Below, in pieces: positions 9,587 to 16,844 of a stretch of 64,000 nt of DNA. The DNA is from Alcanivorax sp. S71-1-4 (GTDB lineage Bacteria; Pseudomonadota; Gammaproteobacteria; Pseudomonadales; Alcanivoracaceae): positions 62,001 to 126,000 of the forward strand of contig NZ_AQOR01000001.1 in NCBI RefSeq assembly GCF_009846755.1, read 5' to 3'. Both the position numbers and the translations under genes were made by a program. Position 1 is the stretch's first letter, and each line of letters starts with the position of its first letter. The notes below the pieces were generated by a model. That model made no database searches. It was not told the DNA's origin and was given only the letters and a program-made list of their open reading frames with translations.

Positions 9587-10924
9587 TCAGTGTGGCCGCC
9601 CGGCCATGACCCATTGTTGTGTCTGTCGCATGGTCAGCCGGTAGCGTGCGCAGTTGTGCGTGCCCAGCGCGCGCAATTCCTCAGAAAGTAGCTTTCGGAA
9701 AACCTCTGTGTCCCCGGCCAATGCCAATGTGCCAGTAGCGACTTCTGCCGATGCGCCATCTCGAACGATCATGCCGATCGCGTCATTCAGTGCATTGCGC
9801 AGGCGCAGGCGGACCGGGTCGGGAGCCCCCATGGCTTCAAGTGTTACTGCGTACTTTGCGACAGAGCGCCGGTAGGCCCACTCAAAAAGCTCCGCAGCGA
9901 GCGCCACATCGCGGTGCTCGTAAATGCCCATCATGGCGTAGGCATAATCTTGCTGCTCGATATCCAGGAAGGATAAGGGAGCGCAGTTATAGAGCATCAG
10001 CGGGATGTTGGCCGATAGCCGACCAGTGCGCTTATTGCCGTCCTCGAAGGGTTGCAGGTAGGCCAGGTTAACCCATAGAAAGAAGGCGGCCTCCACCGGA
10101 TTCTTGATCTGGCGCGCCTTTTCCACAATAAGCTCGAACATTTCTTCCAGCAGCGAGGGCACATGGCTTGGTGTATAGGTGGTGTCAGAGATGTTCACCA
10201 CCTTCTGGCGAATGCTGCCTAGCCCGTAGGCGTCCACAAGGAGGTCCTGCATCAGGATGGCATGCAGGTTGCGAATCAGGGCGGGGGTCAGGCCGTATTC
10301 GGGTACCGCATCGACGAGAAACTCGATGGCCGCCTTGTGATTGAGCAGCATCACTGCGTCGGTGTCGCCTCCGGCGTTGCCGCTCTGGAAAAGTGCTTCC
10401 GTGGCAAGTAAAGAATAGCGGTTGCCCTCAAGGCGTGAAGATGACCAGGACAAGTCGATCAGCAGGGGTTCCAGCACCTTGCGGGCATAGGTGCCAGCAG
10501 GTTGCTGGCCTGGCAGGCGCCCTTCGCTGGCCAGAGACTGTGCCAGGGCAGGTGGTAGCAGCGAGCTGCTGTTCGGTGTGTAATCGTCCACAAAGGCGCG
10601 CTGATACCCGACCACATCACGCGCGCCGAGCGGGCGCGTCAGCGAGGCCAGCAGCGCCTGGCTCTTTGCTGACAAGGCAAACCCTGAGAAAGGTGTGTGG
10701 ACGACAGTCGGTACTGCCGGCGAGCTGGCTGAGATGCGGTAGCGTGTGGAGCGTGCCCGCCCCTCGCGGATGACCTCGCCTGAGTCCACCAGTGCATCGA
10801 GATGGCGTTTCACAGTGGATTTACTGGTCCCCACCACACTGGCGAGTTCGCTGGAGACTAACCAGGGGTGCGCCGTCTGGGATTGGCGGTACAGCGCTTG
10901 AAGAATGGCTTCACGGGTAGGCAT
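9587..10924 (-). CDS. HTH-Fic family protein with Gln in place of the catalytic His
   Basis: Fic proteins usually transfer AMP to Ser, Thr or Tyr of a target. This 445-residue protein has an N-terminal winged-helix domain (about 1-62, with SKSTVKRHLDALVDSGEV as recognition and wing), then a Fic core. The core motif is QPFEDGNKRTGR at 291-302: the His that normally opens HPFxxGNGRxxR is Gln291, encoded CAA. The inhibitory-helix motif SxxxEG is present at 162-167 (Glu166). Loss of the catalytic base argues against ordinary AMPylation. With the DNA-binding domain it may act as a ligand-sensing regulator, perhaps on its own promoter, where a repeat array lies (10938-11060). Confidence 0.88.
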   Translation of the reverse strand: MPTREAILQALYRQSQTAHPWLVSSELASVVGTSKSTVKRHLDALVDSGEVIREGRARSTRYRISASSPAVPTVVHTPFSGFALSAKSQALLASLTRPLGARDVVGYQRAFVDDYTPNSSSLLPPALAQSLASEGRLPGQQPAGTYARKVLEPLLIDLSWSSSRLEGNRYSLLATEALFQSGNAGGDTDAVMLLNHKAAIEFLVDAVPEYGLTPALIRNLHAILMQDLLVDAYGLGSIRQKVVNISDTTYTPSHVPSLLEEMFELIVEKARQIKNPVEAAFFLWVNLAYLQPFEDGNKRTGRLSANIPLMLYNCAPLSFLDIEQQDYAYAMMGIYEHRDVALAAELFEWAYRRSVAKYAVTLEAMGAPDPVRLRLRNALNDAIGMIVRDGASAEVATGTLALAGDTEVFRKLLSEELRALGTHNCARYRLTMRQTQQWVMAGRPH

Positions 10925-10937
10925 GAAGGCGGTCTCG

Positions 10938-11060
10938 AATCGGCTCGAATCGGCTCACTTTATTGTTAATCGGCTCATTTTGCCAGAAATCGGCTCATTG
11001 TTGGCCGATGTGGGCCGATGTGGGCCGATGTGGGCCGATTTGCGGGCCTATGGGCCGATA
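10938..11060. repeat. Array of inverted 10-bp repeats upstream of the Fic gene
   Basis: Four copies of AATCGGCTC(A/G) start at 10938, 10948, 10968 and 10988. Five copies of TKGGCCGATN follow, starting at 11001, 11011, 11021, 11031 and 11051. The second motif is the reverse complement of the first with one change, so the array is two opposed clusters on a mostly 10-bp period. This face-of-helix spacing suggests cooperative protein binding; the winged-helix Fic protein is the obvious candidate. The last repeat lies inside the 3' end of modC. Confidence 0.82.
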
Positions 11061-11713
11061 CTCTTCCCTGCCGGGCCGGTATGCAGCCGGCCGGCCTCCA
11101 TGTGCCAGAGACGGTCGGTGAGATAGCGCACTTCGTCTTCGGCATGGCTGACATACAGCATCGGTATGCCCAGCGTGTCACGCACCTGCTGCAGGAACGG
11201 CAGTATCTGCTGCTTGCGGTGGCTGTCCAGCGACGCCAGCGGCTCGTCCAGCAACAGCAGCGACGGTGAGTACAGCAATGCCCGCCCCAGTGCGACGCGC
11301 TGCTTCTCGCCCCCGGACAGGTCACGGGGGCGGCGGGTGAGCAGGTGGCCGATGTCCAGCAGTGCGGTGATGGCGTCTGGCCGGAACAGCCGCTCGCCAG
11401 CGGGGCGGCGGCGATAACCATACAGCAGGTTCTGCTGCACGGTGAGATGCGGAAACAGGCAGCCATCCTGGAAGACCAGCCCGATACGGCGTTGCTCGGG
11501 AGGCAGGAAAACACCTCGTGCTGGCTCGACCAGCACCTTGCCATGCCAGCGGATCACGCCGGCATCGGGCTGCCGCAAGCCGGCGATCAATGCCAGCAGC
11601 GTGCTTTTGCCGGCCCCCGACGGGCCGCACAACCCGATGACCCCGCCATCAAGCCTGCCTTGCGCCTGCAGGCAGAAGCCGCCGCGCTGCCAGTGCAGAT
11701 CGAACTCAAGCAT
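11048..11713 (-). CDS. modC: Molybdate ABC transporter ATPase, lacking the C-terminal TOBE region
   Basis: Energises molybdate import with ModB and ModA. Walker A (GPSGAGKST) is at about 31-39, the signature LSGGEKQRVALGRAL at about 129-143, and Walker B LLLLDEPLAS at about 152-161. The nucleotide-binding domain is complete, but the protein stops at 221 residues, whereas E. coli ModC is about 350 and ends in a molybdate-binding TOBE domain. The last codons (SIGP then stop) are written in the repeat array next door. Either the array displaced the 3' end or this lineage uses a short ModC. The start overlaps modB by 8 bases. Confidence 0.92.
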   Translation of the reverse strand: MLEFDLHWQRGGFCLQAQGRLDGGVIGLCGPSGAGKSTLLALIAGLRQPDAGVIRWHGKVLVEPARGVFLPPEQRRIGLVFQDGCLFPHLTVQQNLLYGYRRRPAGERLFRPDAITALLDIGHLLTRRPRDLSGGEKQRVALGRALLYSPSLLLLDEPLASLDSHRKQQILPFLQQVRDTLGIPMLYVSHAEDEVRYLTDRLWHMEAGRLHTGPAGKSIGP

Positions 11714-12404
11714 GGTCGCGGTATCCCAGCTGGCGTTGCAGGCGTCGTGTCAGTGCGTTACTGGCCAGCAGCGCGGCCAGGGCCAGCCCGACGGAAATCA
11801 GGATCAGGCGCCAGGCCGGCGCTTCGCCGCCCGGCTGCTGAATATAGCTGTAGATCGCCAGGGGCAGGGTGCGGGTTTCGCCGGCGATATTGCCGACAAA
11901 GGTAATGGTGGCGCCAAACTCGCCGAGGCTGCGGCTGAAGGCCAGGATTGCGCCCACCAGGATGCCCGGCGCGGCCAGAGGCAGCGTAATGGTCAGAAAC
12001 GTGCGCCAGGGGCCGGCACCCAGCGAGCGGGACGCCTGCTCCAGGCGTGAATCGATCAACTGGAACGACAACCTGACCGGCTGCACCAGCAAGGGCAGTC
12101 CCATCACCAGTGATGCCAGAACAGCACCGGTCCAGTGAAAGGACAGGTTGAGACCAAAGGTCTCGTTGAGCCACTGCCCGGCTGGCCCCTGTCGCCCGAA
12201 CGCGAGCAACAACAGATAGCCGGGGACGACCGGCGGCAGCACCATGGGCAGATGCACCAGGGCGTCCAGCAGAGCCTTGCCCGGGAAGCGTCCCCGCGCC
12301 AGCAGCCAGGCCAGCGCCACGCCGGGCAGCAACCCGGTCACCATGCACCAGAACGCCACTTTGGCGGACAGCGCCAGGGCCTCTGCTTCAGCTGGCGTCA
12401 GCAT
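11706..12404 (-). CDS. modB: Molybdate ABC transporter permease
   Basis: Inner-membrane channel of the molybdate importer, 232 residues with about five hydrophobic segments. The EAA-type coupling motif that docks to ModC is visible around residues 135-165 (EQASRSLGAGPWRTFLTITLPLAAPGI). The LPMVLPPVVPGYLLL stretch near 50-65 is typical of ModB. It overlaps modA by one base and modC by 8 bases, giving a tightly coupled modABC operon read leftward. Confidence 0.94.
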   Translation of the reverse strand: MLTPAEAEALALSAKVAFWCMVTGLLPGVALAWLLARGRFPGKALLDALVHLPMVLPPVVPGYLLLLAFGRQGPAGQWLNETFGLNLSFHWTGAVLASLVMGLPLLVQPVRLSFQLIDSRLEQASRSLGAGPWRTFLTITLPLAAPGILVGAILAFSRSLGEFGATITFVGNIAGETRTLPLAIYSYIQQPGGEAPAWRLILISVGLALAALLASNALTRRLQRQLGYRDHA

Positions 12405-13156
12405 CAGGGAGCAATGACCGTGAAGCCGGCGGCGCGGAACAGCGCGGTGGCCTCAGGGCCGCCGAGATAGTCCAGGAAGTCACGGGCCGTGGCGTCCGCG
12501 CCGGGCAACAATGCGGCGGGATAGCTCACCGGCGTGTGGCTGTGTTCCGGGAAACGGCCTGCGATCGTGACCTGATCGGTCACGCGTGTATCCGTTTCAT
12601 AGACGATGCCCAATGGGCACTCGCCCCGCGCCACGAACGCCAGCGCAGCCCGCACATCCTGCATGCCGGCCACGCGAGCTTCCAGCATCGGCCACCAGCC
12701 CAGTGATGTCAGGGCCTGCCGGCCGTAGACACCGGCAGGCACGCTGTCGGTCTCCCCCATGCACAGGCGACCGTCGAAACCCGGAGGCGTGGCGGCTGAC
12801 ATGTCCACCTGACGTGGATGCTCTGCAGGCGCGATCATCACCAGCCTGTTGCGCAGCAGGCTCCGGCGGCTGTCTTTGTCGATCAGGTCACGTTCCGAGA
12901 GGTAATCCATCCACTGCTCATCGGCCGAGATAAAGAGGTCAGCGGGTGCGCCGGCCTCAATCTGGCGCGCGAGGGTGGAGGAAGAGGCGTACGAAAGACG
13001 GATATCGGCGGGCCGGGTTTGCTGGTATTTCTCCGTTATGGCGTCAAGCACATCGGTCAGGCTGGCGGCGGCATAGACGGTGGCGCCCTGGGCCGGTCCG
13101 GCAAAGATGACACTCACGGCCAGAAGTGTTCGCAATGTACTGTGCATCAGTAACAC
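12404..13156 (-). CDS. modA: Periplasmic molybdate-binding protein
   Basis: Captures molybdate or tungstate and delivers it to ModBC. Residues 1-24 are a signal peptide ending at AQGA. The mature protein opens with VYAAASLTDVLDAI, the ModA oxyanion-site motif (AAASL/T), and later has YASSSTLARQIEAGAPADLFISAD, also diagnostic. The length of 250 fits. No modE regulator or clear ModE palindrome was recognised upstream, where the long leader region begins. Confidence 0.95.
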   Translation of the reverse strand: MLLMHSTLRTLLAVSVIFAGPAQGATVYAAASLTDVLDAITEKYQQTRPADIRLSYASSSTLARQIEAGAPADLFISADEQWMDYLSERDLIDKDSRRSLLRNRLVMIAPAEHPRQVDMSAATPPGFDGRLCMGETDSVPAGVYGRQALTSLGWWPMLEARVAGMQDVRAALAFVARGECPLGIVYETDTRVTDQVTIAGRFPEHSHTPVSYPAALLPGADATARDFLDYLGGPEATALFRAAGFTVIAP

Positions 13157-13470
13157 CTGGTTAAACGGCGTGAAAGGCAGTGGCTATACTAAGGGAATTC
13201 GGCCGGGGGGCGGAGACTGGTTTGCCAGCATGGAGAGGGTGTCGTTTGATATTACCGAGGCGCTGGTATGGACGTCAGGATGTGAGTAGTGCGGTGGCGG
13301 CGTGTCGATGCAAGGATGGCGCGGTCCCCCGGGAGTGGCCAGTGCGTGTGAACGAGAAGAAAGCATGGCCTGCGCCGCTGTGGTGCAAAATTAATAATCT
13401 ATTTGAATGAGTGAATTATATAAGAAAACATAATTGGCCTAGCACAATGACATTAACCTAATCGTTTTGG
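13157..13470. other. Non-coding gap between modA and the Flp/Tad leader
   Basis: No convincing gene is seen. From about 13385 the sequence becomes noticeably AT-rich (AATTAATAATCTATTTGAATG ...), in contrast to the GC-rich surroundings. That is where promoters for the rightward pilus transcript would be expected. No single -35/-10 pair with good spacing stands out, so none is annotated. Confidence 0.5.
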
Positions 13471-13753
13471 TCACCTTTTCTGGTGCGTCTGTCATTTCGA
13501 ATGATGACAAAGGTGAACAAGTAAGCCATAGCTTACAGAAAGAGACGATTTCAGATACAAAAGCATATTGAGAAACCGGAATCTCCGGTCGTAGTATAAG
13601 AAGCGGTCGGTACGACTAAAGACTTAGGGTGCAGTGCCGTTAGGGAAAGCCCATAACGCAATAAGGATAAATCTACTTTTCGCAGTTTTCTTTGCTGCCG
13701 GGGGCTCTTCCTAACTATCTCCATTTTATGACTTGCTTCAGGTCGGCCGGCAG
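13471..13753 (+). ncRNA. Candidate structured leader RNA of the Flp/Tad locus
   Basis: Successive perfect stems are visible: 13471-13477 with 13510-13516, enclosing 13490-13495 with 13504-13509; 13521-13536 (GTAAGC-CATA-GCTTAC); 13575-13589 (ACCGGA-ATC-TCCGGT); 13588-13593 with 13611-13616, competing by two bases with the previous stem; 13638-13658 (CGTTAGGG ... CCC-A-TAACG); and 13695-13701 with 13747-13753. No reading frame spans the region. It lies 90 bases before flp on the same strand. I could not match it to a known riboswitch class, so function is unknown. Structure is judged by eye, without energy or covariation. Confidence 0.45.
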
Positions 13754-13843
13754 GGTGTCTGCGGGATGGCGAGCAGTCGTCACACAGGATGTCAGGCCAA
13801 GCGGATTGGTATCAGAGTTGTTCCTGTTTCAGGGAGAGTCAAA

Positions 13844-14113
13844 ATGAAAATGCTTATTCAGATTGCATCAGTGTTTACCTTTCTGTATCGCGGATTGCTT
13901 CAGGTGGTTCGCGTCGTGGCGTCGCGTGCACAAGTGGCGAGCTGGTCGGCGAAGGATCGTCAGAAAGGGGCTTCGGCGTTGGAGTACATCATTCTTGCCG
14001 CGACAATCATCATAATTATCGGCGTGCTTGCAACTAACGATACGGTTAAAGAGACCTTGGAGGCAGCGTTTGAGAAGCTCTTCCGAGATGCGGCTGACAT
14101 GCCTGCCGGTTGA
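13844..14113 (+). CDS. flp: Flp-type pilin precursor
   Basis: Major subunit of the Flp/Tad (type IVc) pilus. The 89-residue precursor has an unusually long leader of about 45 residues. The prepilin cleavage motif G/ASALEY follows, with the conserved Glu and Tyr at +5 and +6, then a hydrophobic stretch (IILAATIIIIIGVLA) and a short amphipathic tail. I choose ATG 13844 because AGGGAGAG lies 5 bases upstream; frames opening at 13733 overlap the structured leader. The leader contains a further hydrophobic segment (MLIQIASVFTFLYRGLL), which is uncommon for Flp. Confidence 0.85.
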   Translation: MKMLIQIASVFTFLYRGLLQVVRVVASRAQVASWSAKDRQKGASALEYIILAATIIIIIGVLATNDTVKETLEAAFEKLFRDAADMPAG

Positions 14114-14143
14114 GTGTTCCTGCCTCTCTAAAGGACACGGCCC

Positions 14144-14623
14144 ATGAATGTAACGCATGGCAATGGGAAAGCAGAAGGCGGAGTGGTAACTCTTGAGTTC
14201 CTGCTGCTGTTCCCTTTCATCGTTGCGATTCTATACGCTGCGGGATACTACAGTGTTCTGTTTTCTTGGCAGTACCGAATGCAGAGTGTTGTAGACGGCG
14301 CAGTGGCAAGCGGGATGTACCTGGACCGTTCCCGCTTTCCTGAGCAGCAGCTTGGCACTCAGGTTCGTACCCGTGCTTACAGCGCACTGACGGAGCTGGT
14401 GCAAGACCTGCCACCTTCCGTGCAGGAGCGCCTGGAGTTGTCGGCGGATAACTGTGTAACGGAAACGGTATCCGCACAGAGTATCGTGGTGGTGCGGTGT
14501 GAGCTGACGATGCCCCAAGCGGCTCTCCAGGCTGTGCTGCCTTCTTTAACGTTCGGTTTTCTGGGGCGGTTTCCACCGGCGCCATCAAACGGCATCCGGG
14601 CCAGCGCCCAGGTGGCGTTCTGA
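14144..14623 (+). CDS. tadE: TadE-like minor pseudopilin
   Basis: Probable minor pilin of the Tad system. The first 35 residues show the TadE/TadG pattern: a short basic/Gly segment, GGVVTLEFLLLFPFIVAIL with the conserved Glu after the cleavage-like Gly, then a single hydrophobic helix. The remaining soluble part of about 115 residues has two Cys (NCVTET and VVRCELT) that may form a disulfide outside the membrane. An AAGGA site precedes the ATG by 8 bases. It sits directly after flp. The tadE/tadF distinction cannot be made from sequence here. Confidence 0.78.
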   Translation: MNVTHGNGKAEGGVVTLEFLLLFPFIVAILYAAGYYSVLFSWQYRMQSVVDGAVASGMYLDRSRFPEQQLGTQVRTRAYSALTELVQDLPPSVQERLELSADNCVTETVSAQSIVVVRCELTMPQAALQAVLPSLTFGFLGRFPPAPSNGIRASAQVAF

Positions 14624-14718
14624 GGTAAAGCACGTCACACGTAGTACAGGGACGTCACACCGGCCGGTCGTCAGCAGCGCAGGTCGCTCGTGCCGGTCCG
14701 GTGAACACAGGAGGGGAT

Positions 14719-15594
14719 ATGGGGTCCCGATGGCTTTATATGCTGCCCGCAATACTGCTGAGTGTGCTGGCTGTAATTCTGGCGCTGGTGGGGCTGGCAC
14801 GCATGCCGGACCCCGATCAGCAGCAGGGCACTGGCACCGTAATCCAGGTAGTGGAAGAGCGCGAACCGGCCCTCAGCTATGAATACTGGGTGGGCACACG
14901 CGAATTGCCGGTGGGGACGATCATCAGCGATGACGATCTGGCCCGTATCGCCGTCAGCGTGCCACTTGCCGACGCGGTGCCGGCAGACACCAACATGGCC
15001 GGCCAGTTGCTGCGCCGCAATCTGCGCAAGGGTGAAGTGCTTGCGCGCACTCATCTCGAAGCAGGTAATCAGCTTGCCCGTGCAGTACCGGCGGGTTATC
15101 GCGCCTTTGCCATTTCAATAGACGATGTTATTGCCGCTGGCGGGTTGCTCAAACCGGGCGACCTGGTGGATGTGCTCGCCTCGTTTCGCACCGGCCAGGA
15201 TGCGCAACCCACGGCTATGATCCTGCTCAGTAGCATTGAGGTACTGGCTGTCTATGGTCAGCTCGACGGAGAACCCGTTGACCCGGAGAGCGCACGGCAA
15301 CAACGCAGTGGCCGCAACAGCTCTGCGGTGCTGGCGGTGCCCCGCGAGGATCTCACGCGGCTGCTGGTGGCTTCCGACAACGGATCTCTGCGTCTTGCCG
15401 TTGCGGGCGAGGCGCGCTTCGACGCCAGCAAGGACGCCGACACCGCGCAGATGGCCGCCGCCGACAGCAAAACCGACGTCATGAAACTTGATGCCCTGTT
15501 CCCGAAACCACAGCGCGCTGCACCGGCTGCACGACAAGGTGAGCGTGTGGAAGTGATCGAGGGGTCGAGTTCAAGGAGCACTTATGTCCACTAG
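14719..15594 (+). CDS. cpaB: Flp pilus assembly protein CpaB/RcpC
   Basis: Periplasmic, membrane-tethered assembly factor that works with the secretin. One N-terminal membrane segment (WLYMLPAILLSVLAVILALVGLA) is followed by a SAF domain (about 50-125, RELPVGTIISDDDLARI ... LRRNLRKGEVLARTHLE). An RcpC-like C-terminal domain follows, with PAGYRAFAISIDDVIAAGGLLKPGDLVDVLA. I use ATG 14719 because AGGAGG sits just before it; the GTG at 14701 would place that site inside the gene. Length is 291 residues. It ends 11 bases inside the next gene, indicating coupling. Confidence 0.9.
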   Translation: MGSRWLYMLPAILLSVLAVILALVGLARMPDPDQQQGTGTVIQVVEEREPALSYEYWVGTRELPVGTIISDDDLARIAVSVPLADAVPADTNMAGQLLRRNLRKGEVLARTHLEAGNQLARAVPAGYRAFAISIDDVIAAGGLLKPGDLVDVLASFRTGQDAQPTAMILLSSIEVLAVYGQLDGEPVDPESARQQRSGRNSSAVLAVPREDLTRLLVASDNGSLRLAVAGEARFDASKDADTAQMAAADSKTDVMKLDALFPKPQRAAPAARQGERVEVIEGSSSRSTYVH

Positions 15595-16834
15595 CGACGT
15601 GCGCCCGCAGGGCCACTGCAAAAAGGGAGACGGTTCCATGGGTGGGGTGGCAGAGAGAGTGCGCCGCAAGTGCGCAACGGTCGGATACGTACTGGGCGCC
15701 GTGTGCATGTTGCTGGCGTGGCCGGCACAAGGCCAGTCACCGATGGGTAGTGACGTCATGCGTGTTGCGCCAGGGGATCAGCGTGTACTGACCTACGCAG
15801 ATCGCGTCGTGCGTGTCGCCACGTCTGATCCGGAGGTGGCGGCGGTAACGGTCAGCGAAACCACGCAGCTGCTGCTGACAGCAAAAAAAGAAGGCTCTTC
15901 AGTGCTGTCGGTCTGGTTGCGAGGCATGAGCGAGCCAATGGTGAGCACGGTGGTGGTCTCGGCCACTGCGGGAAGCGCCCTGCCCTTCGGGACACAGGTG
16001 CAGACCGATATCCGTATTCTCGAAGTGAGCAAGACGGAGCTCAACGCTCTCGGGTTTGCCTACAGTCACGTCTTCAATGGTACCGGTGTCGGTATCAGCC
16101 CTCCTGGCGGCCCGGGCTATGTCCCGCCGGGTGGGGCGGGCACTGTTACAGCGCCTATCAGTGCGGATGGCTTCAACCTGTTTCGTCTCGGCAGCAACTC
16201 CACCACCATCATTACCGCACTGGAAAGCGGCGGCTTTGCCTACACGCTGGCGGAGCCGAGCCTGACGAGTCTTTCCGGACAGAACGCATCGTTTCTTTCT
16301 GGTGGCGAATTCCCGGTGCCGATTCGCAGCGACAATAACGGGATTCAGGTGGAGTACAAGCAATTTGGTGTCGGGCTTTCGCTGACGCCGACCGTCATTG
16401 ATGAAAACCAGATTATTCTGAAAGTAGCACCGGAAGTGAGTGAGCTGGATTTTTCTGCCGGGGTGACCACCGGTGGTGTCTCGGTGCCGGGCCTGCGCGT
16501 GCGCCGCGCAGAAACCACCGTGTCGCTGGCGCCGGGAGAAACCTTCATCATCAGCGGCCTGGTGAGCCGTTCCACTGTGAATAACAGTGACCGTATCCCG
16601 GGGCTGGGCAATATCCCGGTGCTGGGCGCCTTCTTCCGTTCCAGCCGCATCAGCCGTGACGACAAGGAACTGGTGATGGTGGTCACACCCCATCTGGTCA
16701 CGCCACAACGGTCGACCATGCCGCCGGGCGTGCTGCCGGGCGCGGGTTATCACGAAAGCAGCACCGGCTGGCTGGACATGATGATGGAAACCCGCAAGGG
16801 ATCGCAGCCGATTCGCCACGGGCTGAGCTGGTAA
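15584..16834 (+). CDS. cpaC: Tad pilus outer-membrane secretin CpaC/RcpA
   Basis: Forms the outer-membrane gate for the Flp pilus. A signal sequence lies around residues 30-50 (GYVLGAVCMLLAWPAQGQ). Next comes the pilus-assembly N-terminal domain (about 55-130, RVLTYADRVVRVATSDPEVA), then the secretin domain from about 145 (TQVQTDIRILEVSKTELNALGF). The late-domain signature is VSVPGLRVRRAETTVSLAPGETFIISGLV with IPGLGNIPVLGAFFRSS. AAGGAG precedes ATG 15584; the alternative ATG 15638 would remove only the pre-signal region. Length of 416 is on the short side of normal. Confidence 0.92.
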   Translation: MSTSDVRPQGHCKKGDGSMGGVAERVRRKCATVGYVLGAVCMLLAWPAQGQSPMGSDVMRVAPGDQRVLTYADRVVRVATSDPEVAAVTVSETTQLLLTAKKEGSSVLSVWLRGMSEPMVSTVVVSATAGSALPFGTQVQTDIRILEVSKTELNALGFAYSHVFNGTGVGISPPGGPGYVPPGGAGTVTAPISADGFNLFRLGSNSTTIITALESGGFAYTLAEPSLTSLSGQNASFLSGGEFPVPIRSDNNGIQVEYKQFGVGLSLTPTVIDENQIILKVAPEVSELDFSAGVTTGGVSVPGLRVRRAETTVSLAPGETFIISGLVSRSTVNNSDRIPGLGNIPVLGAFFRSSRISRDDKELVMVVTPHLVTPQRSTMPPGVLPGAGYHESSTGWLDMMMETRKGSQPIRHGLSW

Positions 16835-16844
16835 GGAGCCAAGC

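Noticed and set aside
10938-11060. Short CRISPR-like array
   Set aside because: Units are only 10 bp, lack spacers of constant length, occur in both orientations, and no cas gene is near. Operator-type repeats fit better.
13471-13753. Known riboswitch (c-di-GMP-I, Moco, cobalamin) before the Tad genes
   Set aside because: I looked for the conserved blocks of these classes and did not find them; only generic stem-loops are supported.
14701-14718. GTG start of CpaB at 14701
   Set aside because: The AGGAGG ribosome site would lie inside the gene; ATG 14719 is correctly spaced from it.
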